From NCBI GenBank assembly GCA_023257035.1, contig JALRDI010000221.1, forward strand, positions 1 through 5,028: a stretch of DNA of 5,028 nucleotides, read 5' to 3'. Source of the DNA: Ilumatobacteraceae bacterium. GTDB taxonomy: Bacteria; Actinomycetota; Acidimicrobiia; Acidimicrobiales; Ilumatobacteraceae. The translations under genes and the position numbers were made by a program. Below, piece after piece: positions 1 to 5,028 of the stretch. Position 1 is the stretch's first letter. Every line of letters begins with the position of its first letter. The notes beneath the pieces were generated by a model. That model ran no database searches. It was not told the origin of the DNA and saw only the letters and a list, made by a program, of their open reading frames with translations.

Positions 1-1
1 C

Positions 2-2584
2 AAGGGCCACTCGTCAACCCTCAGTGAAGAAGACGCCGGCATGGTCCGTGAGAAGGCTGCACAAGCTGGTCTTGTCGGATCGGCGGCACCCGCTCCAGCT
101 CCTGAGCCAGCACCAGCTCCAGCTCCTGCACCAGCACCTGAGCCTGCACCAGCAACTGAGCCTGAGGTGGCAGAGGAGCCAACACCTGCACCAGAACCAG
201 AGCCTGAGGTTGTCGAGCCAGCTGCAGATGAGTCTGATGGTGAAGTTGACGCTCCAACTGACGCAACAGAACCCGAGGAACCCGCCGATCCATCACCTCG
301 CGTGATTTCAAGTGCAGGTCCGGGAAGTCAGCCTGAACGTGTCGTATCGAGCCCAGGACCCGAATCAGCGAAGACTCCGCCGAGCCCGACTGCCGATCGC
401 CCTGCTCCGGCAACTCCTCCTTCACGTCCACAGCCACCTGTTGGCGCGACAGGAAAGCCAATTCCTCCGCCTCCTGGTCGACCGGTCTCAGCGAGCGGCA
501 AGCCAATTCCGCCACCTCCTGGTTCGGCGAGTACTCCAGGGCGCCCTGGCGGCCCTGGTCGTCCTGGCGGCGCTCGTCCCGGCGGTCCGCGTCCGGGCGG
601 ATTTGGTGGTCCACGCCCTGGCGGTGGTCCCGGCGGTCCTGGTGGCCCCGGTGGCGGTCCTGGTGGTCGTCCTGGTCCGGGTGGTCGCCCGAGTGGGCAA
701 CGTCGTCCGCCTCGGCGGTCGAAGCGTCGTCGTCGTCGTGACCAGGACGAGTTGCAACCACAACACCTTCAGCTCACCGACCGTACCGCTCCAGTCCCGG
801 AGGGAACGATCGTCATCGAGCGCGGAGTGTCAGCTCAAGAGTTCGCTCCGAAGTTGAACCGTACGGCCGCAGACGTCGTGAAGTTCTTGCTCAACAACGG
901 TGAGATGGTGACTGCAACGCAGGCACTTTCAGACGACCATATGGAGTTGTTCGCGCTTGATGTTGGTGCGGAGCTCTTGCTCGTTGACCCAGGTCAGCAA
1001 CAAGAACTTGAACTTCAGGCGCTGTTCGACGACAGCGACGATGACGACGAGGAGGCTCAGCAGATCCGCCCACCGGTGATTACCGTTATGGGTCACGTCG
1101 ACCACGGAAAGACCACCGTGCTTGACCGGATCCGCTCGGCCAATGTTGTCGATGGTGAAGCTGGCGGAATCACGCAGCACATTGGTGCGTATCAGGTTGA
1201 GCGCAATGGTCACATGCTGACCTTCATCGACACCCCGGGTCACGCAGCGTTCACGAGTATGCGTGCTCGTGGCGCACAGGCAACTGACATCGTTGTTCTC
1301 GTCGTTGCAGCCGATGACGGCGTGATGCCACAAACAATTGAGGCGATCAGCCACGCCCGTGCTGCTGAAGTGCCGATCATCGTGGCGGTCAACAAGATTG
1401 ATAAAGACAACGCTGACCCCCAGCGGGTTCTGACCCAACTTGCGGAACACGAACTGGTTCCTGAGGCATGGGGTGGCGACACGATCGTCGTTGAAATGTC
1501 GGCCCTTCAGGATCTCGGTATCGATGATCTTCTCGATCAGTTGCTCGTTGTTGCTGAGCTAGAAGAGTTGACTGCTAACCCGACCGGCCGAGCAAAGGGA
1601 ATCGTGCTCGAGGCCAATCTCGATAAGGGACGCGGTCCGGTCGCGACTGTGCTTGTCGACAAGGGTGAGCTCAAGGTTGGTGACCCCATCGTCGCTGGCG
1701 CCTCATGGGGCCGTGTGCGTGCGATGATCAACGACCGCGGCGAGCAGGTGAAAGTCGCTGGGCCATCATCGCCGGTGGAGGTGCTCGGTCTGTCATCAGT
1801 ACCTGCTGCAGGTGACGAGTTCAGGGCTGCGCCTGACGAGCGCATCGCTCGTATGGTCGGTGAAGCTCGCTCGCACCATCGCAAGATCCGCGACCAACGT
1901 GCAGATGCACGTGTGAAAACCGGAACAAAGCTCGAGGATATTTTCACCCAGATCCAAACCGGTGAGTCGGCAACGCTCAATATTGTTCTGAAAGCTGATG
2001 TGCAGGGCTCCCTCGAAGCGGTTACCGACAGTTTGCGGAAGTTGGGTCGTGATGAAGTTGACCTCGTGTTCGTGCATCGTGCCGTCGGCGCAATCTCAGA
2101 GAACGACATCACCCTTGCTGCGACCACCAACGCGACCATTCTCGGGTTCAACGTACGTCCTGATCGTAAGAGCCGTGAATTGGCCGATCAGCAAAATGTT
2201 GAAATTCGAACCTACGAAATTATCTACAAACTGCTCGAAGATATTGAGCAGGCGATGGTTGGAATGCTCGAGCCCGAGTATGAAGAGGTCGTCACAGGTG
2301 ATGCCGAAGTTCGTGAGATCTTCCGTGTTCCAAAACTCGGAGCGATTGCAGGGTGCTACGTGCAAAACGGCACGATTACTCGTGGTTCAAAGGTGCGCTT
2401 CCTGCGCGAAGGAACGATCATCTGGAAGGGCGAAATCACATCGCTCCGTCGCTTCAAAGACGATGTTCGTGAGGTGCGTGAGGGATTCGAATGCGGTATC
2501 GGTCTGAGTGACTTCCAGGACCTTAAGCCCGGTGATGTCATCGAAACCTTCGATGAGCAAGAAATCGAACGAACGCTGAGCTGA
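2..2584 (+). CDS. infB: Translation initiation factor IF-2, 5'-truncated by the window edge
   Basis: GTPase that brings fMet-tRNA to the 30S subunit and promotes 50S joining in the cytoplasm. The frame is open from base 2; the 13 codons before the ATG at 41 (KGHSSTLSEEDAG) continue into MVREKAAQAGLV and look like the end of the first IF2_N domain, so the real start lies upstream, probably some 30-40 codons away. Counting the Met at 41 as residue 1: a Pro/Ala/Glu then Gly/Pro/Arg linker covers about 15-220, an Arg cluster 221-233, a second IF2_N domain about 263-316, and an acidic DDSDDDDEE patch 330-338. The G domain shows GHVDHGKT (351-358), GGITQHIGAY near 375, DTPGH (397-401), NKID (451-454) and SAL (487). 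Beta-barrel domain II starts near 512, domain III near 643 (ADVQGSLEAV), and the C-terminal fMet-tRNA-binding domain runs 744-847 (RRFKDDVREVREGFECGIG). All GTPase motifs are intact. The stop lies 4 bases before rbfA. Confidence 0.97.
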   Translation, partial: KGHSSTLSEEDAGMVREKAAQAGLVGSAAPAPAPEPAPAPAPAPAPEPAPATEPEVAEEPTPAPEPEPEVVEPAADESDGEVDAPTDATEPEEPADPSPRVISSAGPGSQPERVVSSPGPESAKTPPSPTADRPAPATPPSRPQPPVGATGKPIPPPPGRPVSASGKPIPPPPGSASTPGRPGGPGRPGGARPGGPRPGGFGGPRPGGGPGGPGGPGGGPGGRPGPGGRPSGQRRPPRRSKRRRRRDQDELQPQHLQLTDRTAPVPEGTIVIERGVSAQEFAPKLNRTAADVVKFLLNNGEMVTATQALSDDHMELFALDVGAELLLVDPGQQQELELQALFDDSDDDDEEAQQIRPPVITVMGHVDHGKTTVLDRIRSANVVDGEAGGITQHIGAYQVERNGHMLTFIDTPGHAAFTSMRARGAQATDIVVLVVAADDGVMPQTIEAISHARAAEVPIIVAVNKIDKDNADPQRVLTQLAEHELVPEAWGGDTIVVEMSALQDLGIDDLLDQLLVVAELEELTANPTGRAKGIVLEANLDKGRGPVATVLVDKGELKVGDPIVAGASWGRVRAMINDRGEQVKVAGPSSPVEVLGLSSVPAAGDEFRAAPDERIARMVGEARSHHRKIRDQRADARVKTGTKLEDIFTQIQTGESATLNIVLKADVQGSLEAVTDSLRKLGRDEVDLVFVHRAVGAISENDITLAATTNATILGFNVRPDRKSRELADQQNVEIRTYEIIYKLLEDIEQAMVGMLEPEYEEVVTGDAEVREIFRVPKLGAIAGCYVQNGTITRGSKVRFLREGTIIWKGEITSLRRFKDDVREVREGFECGIGLSDFQDLKPGDVIETFDEQEIERTLS
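83..223 (+). repeat. Pro-Ala/Glu-Pro low-complexity repeat inside infB
   Basis: Codons 15-61 (counted from the ATG at 41) are mostly alternating Pro with Ala or Glu, encoded by imperfect 6-base units such as GCTCCA, GCACCA and GAGCCT. The region is in frame and part of the IF-2 inter-domain linker, which is long and poorly conserved in actinobacteria. It is probably extended and disordered. The mix of synonymous codons argues against a very recent slippage expansion. Confidence 0.85.
299..367 (+). repeat. Degenerate 13-residue duplication in the IF-2 linker
   Basis: RVISSAGPGS (from residue 87) is followed 13 residues later by RVVSSPGPES (from residue 100). The DNA copies have diverged (CGCGTGATTTCAAGT against CGTGTCGTATCGAGC), so if this is a duplication it is old. 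It lies between the Pro/Ala/Glu block and the GKPIPPPPG repeats. Common descent of the two copies is an inference from the protein similarity and fixed spacing. Confidence 0.5.
434..523 (+). repeat. Two tandem 15-codon repeats (GKPIPPPPG) in infB
   Basis: Two adjacent 45-base units (434-478 and 479-523) encode PPVGATGKPIPPPPG and RPVSASGKPIPPPPG. The last nine residues are identical in both, while the DNA differs at synonymous positions (for example ATTCCTCCGCCT against ATTCCGCCACCT). This indicates an in-frame tandem duplication with the protein motif retained. It sits in the disordered linker; no function is known to me for it. Confidence 0.85.
536..742 (+). repeat. Gly/Pro/Arg-rich tract ending in an Arg/Lys cluster in infB
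   Basis: Residues 166-220 are dominated by GGP, RPGG and GPGG units, encoded by GG-rich triplets (GGCGGT, GGTGGT, GGTCCT). They end in the basic stretch RRPPRRSKRRRRRD (701-742), which includes five consecutive CGT codons (725-739). Similar Gly/Pro/Arg linkers with a basic end occur in actinobacterial IF-2. The basic cluster just before the second IF2_N domain could contact rRNA, which is inference only. Confidence 0.8.
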
Positions 2585-2588
2585 TCTC

Positions 2589-2999
2589 ATGGGATCTCGT
2601 GGTGGACGTCGATCGAGTCGCGGGTCGAGTGGGGCACATCGTTACCCTCGATCTGCGCGGGTCGGCGAGACGCTGCGAGAGATCATTGCTGAAGAATTAG
2701 TTCGTATCGGTGATGAGCGACTCGAATTCGTGACCGTCACGCGAATCGACGTCGACGACGAGCTCAATCGGGCGCATGTGTATTACGACTCATTGTCGGG
2801 TCCTGAGGCCGATGAGGAAATTGTCGAAGCACTCGGTGAGCACCGGGTACGAATTCAGTCATCGATCGGTCGTCAGATTCGAGCAAAGAAGACCCCAATT
2901 TTGCACTTTGCTCCTGACGACGTGATTCGTGCAGCTGAACGTATTGATGAGATTCTTCGCGCTGATCCACGATCTGACGAGCTGAGCACAGGGGAGTAA
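2589..2999 (+). CDS. rbfA: 30S ribosome-binding factor A
   Basis: Small KH-domain protein that binds the immature 30S subunit near the 5' end of 16S rRNA and assists late maturation, also in cold adaptation. The 136-residue product has the usual RbfA length and pattern: a leading helix (VGETLREIIAEELVRI, 25-40), FVTVTRIDVDDELNRAHVYY (47-66) as the beta strands of the KH fold, a helix around 75-98 ending in GRQIRAKK, then TPILHFAPDD and the C-terminal helix IRAAERIDEILR. The first 20 residues are a Ser/Arg/Gly-rich tail outside the family core. The start is well constrained: an in-frame TGA lies at 2577-2579, and no other ATG, GTG or TTG occurs before the conserved core. There is no clear Shine-Dalgarno sequence and the gap after infB is 4 bases, so translation probably depends on ribosomes finishing infB. 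Confidence 0.95.
   Translation: MGSRGGRRSSRGSSGAHRYPRSARVGETLREIIAEELVRIGDERLEFVTVTRIDVDDELNRAHVYYDSLSGPEADEEIVEALGEHRVRIQSSIGRQIRAKKTPILHFAPDDVIRAAERIDEILRADPRSDELSTGE
2990..2996 (+). promoter_or_regulatory. Shine-Dalgarno sequence of truB inside the rbfA end
   Basis: AGGGGAG lies in the last codons of rbfA, 3 bases before the truB ATG. The rbfA stop TAA (2997-2999) directly abuts the ATG at 3000. The site supports 3000 as the truB start over the internal ATG at 3033, which has no purine-rich tract upstream, and suggests translational coupling. The spacing is shorter than usual. Confidence 0.6.
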
Positions 3000-3878
3000 A
3001 TGGCTCGGCGTCCGCCACCCACCGTGCACGGCATGTGCATTGTTGACAAGCCGGCGGGGATGACAAGTCACGACGTGGTCGGCCAGTTGCGGAAGAGATT
3101 TTCGGAGCGTCAGATTGGTCACGCGGGGACGCTGGACCCCGATGCAACAGGCGTCCTCGTCGTTGCCGTTGGGATGGCAACGAGGTTGTTGCAGTTTGCA
3201 ACTGCCTCAACAAAGACCTACCTCGGTGAGGTAGTACTCGGTGTAGAGACCTCAACCCTCGATGCGGCTGGTGAAGTTGTGGCCACTCACGAGATGTCCG
3301 CCGTCACGCTCGCTGATGTGAAGCAGGTAGTCGAAGAGCATTTGCTCGGTGAGATCGATCAGATCCCGCCGATGGTCTCGGCGCTCAAAGTCGATGGGAA
3401 ACGATTACACGAACTTGCCCGTGAAGGAATTGAAGTTGAACGCAAACCTCGACGGGTAACGATCAGCCGGTGCGATGTCAGCGCAACATCTGAAGCACAT
3501 GTGTTCGCAATTGAGGTCGAGTGTTCGGCCGGCACCTACATCAGGTCGATTGCCGACGACATCGGCCGTCTCCTCGGAGGTGGCGCACACTTGCGTGCCC
3601 TCCGACGTGTTTCCACTGGAACATTTGGCGTTGACCGAGCAGAACCGCCAGAAACGTGCGAACTATTACCGGTTGAGACAATCGCCGAAAGCCTTGCTCG
3701 TGTCGACGTCTCGAAGGACGTTGCGCAAAAGGTCTCCGTCGGAGGGCTCCTTCCGGTCTGGGAGGGCGATGGTCCGTGGGCCCTTTATGCAGACGATGTT
3801 CTCATCGCCGTGTACGAGGCATTCCGTAATGGCGATGCGAAGCCGACGGTGGTGTTACCAACCGCTTCTCAGCGATAG
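3000..3878 (+). CDS. truB: tRNA pseudouridine(55) synthase
   Basis: Isomerises U55 in the T-psi-C arm of most elongator tRNAs to pseudouridine. The 292-residue product matches the TruB family throughout: VDKPAGMTSHDVV (15-27), the catalytic motif GHAGTLDPDATGVL (40-53) with the nucleophile aspartate at 46, KTY (72-74) with the conserved active-site tyrosine, QIPPMVSALKVDGKRL (121-136), and CSAGTYIRSIADDIG (175-189) whose Arg182 corresponds to the conserved active-site arginine. Residues about 215-288 form a short C-terminal domain (WALYADDVLIAVYE, then KPTVVL) resembling the PUA-like tail of actinobacterial TruB. The usual tyrosine of PPMYSA is valine here, which I believe is common in actinobacteria. 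It abuts rbfA and ends 11 bases before ribF. No DHH phosphoesterase gene (nrnA) lies between rbfA and truB, unlike in many actinobacteria. Confidence 0.97.
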   Translation: MARRPPPTVHGMCIVDKPAGMTSHDVVGQLRKRFSERQIGHAGTLDPDATGVLVVAVGMATRLLQFATASTKTYLGEVVLGVETSTLDAAGEVVATHEMSAVTLADVKQVVEEHLLGEIDQIPPMVSALKVDGKRLHELAREGIEVERKPRRVTISRCDVSATSEAHVFAIEVECSAGTYIRSIADDIGRLLGGGAHLRALRRVSTGTFGVDRAEPPETCELLPVETIAESLARVDVSKDVAQKVSVGGLLPVWEGDGPWALYADDVLIAVYEAFRNGDAKPTVVLPTASQR

Positions 3879-3880
3879 GT
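3875..3880 (+). promoter_or_regulatory. Weak Shine-Dalgarno candidate for ribF
   Basis: ATAGGT overlaps the truB stop codon TAG and ends 9 bases before the GTG at 3890. The match to the anti-SD sequence is short (AGGT). It is the only purine-rich match at a sensible distance and supports the GTG start over the in-frame TTG at 3908. Confidence 0.35.
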
Positions 3881-3889
3881 TTCGGCATC

Positions 3890-4828
3890 GTGCTCGTCGT
3901 CCACTCATTGAACTCGCCTGTGTTCCCCGGTGAACGTTCGGTCGTGACGATTGGGGCCTACGACGGATTGCATCGGGGGCATAGAGCAGTCATTTCCTCG
4001 GTGGTTGAGCGGGCAAAACGTCTAGGGGAGCGCAGCGCCGTGGTGACCTTTGATCGTCACCCCGCCTCCGTAGTTCGTCCGGATTCAGCACCACTCCTTC
4101 TCACATCTCTTGAGCAACGCATCGAACTTCTGAAACAAACCGGGATCGATGCTGTCATTGTTCTCGAATTCGATGAGGCTGCCTCCGGTGAAGAAGCAGA
4201 GGATTTCATTCGCAGAGTGTTTGTTGACGGCCTACGCGCCCAAGAGATCATCGTTGGAGAGGATTTCCACTTTGGCCGAGGGCGAAGAGGGAATGTCCAA
4301 TTACTTTCTGCCCTCGGTCAGGACCACGATTTTGCGGTGACACCCCTTGTGCTTCGGCGATCAGAGTCGGAAGAAATCATCAGTTCAACCGCGATCCGGG
4401 CCGCCTTGCAGCGAGGAGAGATCGCAGCAGCAAATGCCATGCTTGGCCGAAATGTTGTGGTTGCCGGAGAAGTAGTCCACGGCGATGAGCGAGGTCGAAC
4501 GATTGGTTTCCCGACCGCAAATGTCGATGTTCCGCAAGGGTTTATCGTTCCAGCCGACGGCGTATACGCAGCAAGGTGCGTCACGGAATCAGGTGAGCGG
4601 TTTGCCTGCGCAGTGAACATCGGTAAGCGACCAACGTTTTATGGGTCGGCGGATCGCTCGCTCGTCGAATGTCATCTCCTTGAGTTCTCCGGTGATCTTT
4701 ACGGTCAAAGGCTCGCTGTCGAGTTTGTTGAACGACTGCGAGATGAACAGCGATTTGATGGCCTAGACGCTCTGAAGGCACAGCTCCGTGCCGATGTTGA
4801 TCGCGCTCGTGACCTTGCCAGGTTGTGA
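3890..4828 (+). CDS. ribF: Bifunctional riboflavin kinase / FAD synthetase
   Basis: Phosphorylates riboflavin to FMN and then adenylates FMN to FAD. The 312 residues match the usual length of the two-domain enzyme. The N-terminal nucleotidyltransferase domain (about 17-185) shows TIGAYDGLHRGH (20-31, the HxGH-type nucleotide-binding motif, with Tyr where many family members have Phe), VTFDRHP (52-58), VGEDFHFGRGRRGN (122-135) and SSTAIR (165-170). The C-terminal riboflavin kinase domain (about 187-310) shows GRTIGFPTANV (202-212, with the PTAN metal/nucleotide motif), GVYAARC (224-230), NIGKRPTF (243-250), the stretch around Glu260 (VECHLLEF, likely catalytic base) and FVERLRDEQRFDGLDAL (279-295). 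Both activities look intact. The start is GTG, 11 bases after truB; the TTG at 3908 would give a shorter N-terminus without a better ribosome site. Presence in a translation operon is a common but metabolically unexplained arrangement. Confidence 0.96.
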   Translation: MLVVHSLNSPVFPGERSVVTIGAYDGLHRGHRAVISSVVERAKRLGERSAVVTFDRHPASVVRPDSAPLLLTSLEQRIELLKQTGIDAVIVLEFDEAASGEEAEDFIRRVFVDGLRAQEIIVGEDFHFGRGRRGNVQLLSALGQDHDFAVTPLVLRRSESEEIISSTAIRAALQRGEIAAANAMLGRNVVVAGEVVHGDERGRTIGFPTANVDVPQGFIVPADGVYAARCVTESGERFACAVNIGKRPTFYGSADRSLVECHLLEFSGDLYGQRLAVEFVERLRDEQRFDGLDALKAQLRADVDRARDLARL

Positions 4829-4851
4829 CCGCGACTCGACACTCATAACCT
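4823..4851 (+). promoter_or_regulatory. Possible sigma-70-type promoter for rpsO
   Basis: TTGTGA (4823-4828, overlapping the end of ribF) and TAACCT (4846-4851) are separated by 17 bases. The -35 matches TTGACA at four of six positions, and the -10 fits the loose TAnnnT pattern common in actinobacteria. Transcription would begin near 4857-4859, just ahead of the foldable leader. Two weak boxes at the right spacing can occur by chance, so this is tentative. Confidence 0.3.
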
Positions 4852-4861
4852 CTCGATGTCC

Positions 4862-4911
4862 GTTGGGGTTCCGACTCTTGCGGATGCGCCAGTCGGCGCG
4901 ACCACCTCAAC
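4862..4911 (+). promoter_or_regulatory. Candidate structured rpsO leader (possible S15 autoregulatory element)
   Basis: The 5' untranslated region of rpsO can form an outer 8-bp stem, GTTGGGGT (4862-4869) with ACCTCAAC (4904-4911), containing one G-U wobble (4866/4907) next to a G-C pair (4867/4906). Inside it, CCGACT (4871-4876) pairs perfectly with AGTCGG (4891-4896). An alternative hairpin, GCGCC-AGTC-GGCGC (4886-4899), uses overlapping bases and so competes with the inner stem. The outer stem ends a few bases before the Shine-Dalgarno region. S15 represses its own mRNA through different leader folds in several bacteria, and it recognises a G-U/G-C step and a three-way junction in 16S rRNA. 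Stems this short also arise by chance in 100 bases. Confidence 0.35.
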
Positions 4912-4918
4912 TACGAAA

Positions 4919-4925
4919 AGGTAGG
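4919..4925 (+). promoter_or_regulatory. Shine-Dalgarno sequence of rpsO
   Basis: AGGTAGG, part of a purine-rich tract starting at 4915, ends 7 bases before the ATG at 4933. It is one base away from the AGGAGG consensus and well spaced, stronger than the sites before rbfA and ribF. This fits a highly translated ribosomal protein gene. Confidence 0.65.
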
Positions 4926-4932
4926 CAAGAAC

Positions 4933-5028
4933 ATGGCAATTGAGCCAAAAGCAGACGTTATTGCACGTCACCGTCAAAGCGACAACGACACCGGATCTCC
5001 AGAGGTCCAAATCGCGCTTCTCTCATCG
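4933..5028 (+). CDS. rpsO: 30S ribosomal protein S15, 3'-truncated by the window edge
   Basis: Primary 16S rRNA-binding protein of the 30S platform, binding helices 20-22 and contributing to a bridge with the 50S subunit. Only the first 32 of roughly 89 residues are visible. They begin MAIEPKADVIARHRQ and contain the family signature DTGSPEVQIALL (19-30), whose Thr, Gly and Gln are conserved RNA-contacting positions in S15 proteins. The start is fixed by the Shine-Dalgarno tract and by the family's N-terminal length. The 104-base gap after ribF is the only long spacer in the window and suggests separate control; pnp usually follows but lies outside the window. Confidence 0.95.
   Translation, partial: MAIEPKADVIARHRQSDNDTGSPEVQIALLSS

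Noticed and set aside
21..761. Long open frame of 246 codons on the minus strand opposite the infB linker
   Set aside because: It exists because the Pro/Ala/Gly-rich coding strand avoids stop codons in the complementary frame. Its product is low-complexity (HQDRRDHRQ-type and LVQVLA-type runs), matches no family I know, and lies wholly inside infB.
24..857. Open frames on the plus strand in another frame of the infB linker (24-305 and 312-857)
   Set aside because: They are frame-shifted readings of the same repeats, rich in Leu/Gln/Ser/His or Val/Ala/Arg, without ribosome sites or recognisable domains.
929..2151. Minus-strand open frames opposite the IF-2 G domain and domain II (for example 929-1450 and 1537-2151)
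   Set aside because: The plus strand here encodes intact, highly conserved IF-2 motifs. The minus-strand products have no recognisable domain.
3033..3035. Internal ATG as an alternative truB start
   Set aside because: The ATG at 3000 has AGGGGAG just upstream and abuts the rbfA stop. The sequence before 3033 has no ribosome site.
3908..3910. TTG as an alternative ribF start
   Set aside because: No purine-rich site precedes it at a suitable distance, and it would remove residues that sit at the normal family N-terminal length. The GTG at 3890 is preferred.
4886..4900. GC-rich hairpin GCGCC-AGTC-GGCGC as an intrinsic terminator after ribF
   Set aside because: It is followed by GACCACCTCAAC rather than a run of T, so it does not fit an intrinsic terminator. 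It is treated as part of the possible rpsO leader fold instead.
4581..4910. Minus-strand open frame spanning the end of ribF and the ribF-rpsO spacer
   Set aside because: It mostly overlaps the conserved riboflavin kinase domain, has an unusual Arg/His/Gln-rich product, and no recognisable motif.

Overview
This window is a stretch of a conserved bacterial translation and RNA-maturation gene cluster, with all genes on the + strand in the order infB - rbfA - truB - ribF - rpsO. Gene content, the proline/alanine/glycine-rich IF-2 linker and family motifs point to an actinobacterium. The N-terminal IF-2 fragment (KGHSSTLSEEDA...), a TruB with PPMVSALKVDG and a RibF with GAYDGLHRGH make a member of the class Acidimicrobiia my best guess. 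This is an inference from remembered sequences, not a search. The DNA is moderately GC-rich, with no sign of horizontal transfer, insertion sequences, phage, CRISPR or tRNA/rRNA genes.

Layout. Positions 2-2584 hold most of infB (translation initiation factor IF-2), cut at its 5' end by the window edge; its N-terminal third is a low-complexity linker built from several kinds of short repeats. rbfA (2589-2999) follows after 4 bases. truB (3000-3878) begins on the base directly after the rbfA stop codon. ribF (3890-4828) follows after 11 bases with a GTG start. The only sizeable gap (4829-4932, 104 bases) precedes rpsO (4933 to the window end, first 32 codons of ribosomal protein S15). That gap can be read as a weak promoter, a foldable leader and a Shine-Dalgarno sequence.

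How the genes work together. IF-2 loads initiator tRNA onto the 30S subunit, RbfA matures the 30S subunit, TruB makes pseudouridine 55 in tRNA, and S15 is a primary 16S-binding protein of the 30S platform. RibF makes FMN and FAD and is the metabolic outlier, although it commonly sits between truB and rpsO in bacteria. The tight spacing from infB to ribF suggests one transcript with translational coupling; rpsO may have an additional promoter and its own feedback control.

I found no convincing new system here. The observation most worth testing is the rpsO leader. It can form an 8-bp stem containing a G-U/G-C step like the one S15 recognises in 16S rRNA, enclosing a 6-bp stem that competes with a GC-rich hairpin. 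That is a plausible, unproven S15 autoregulatory element.
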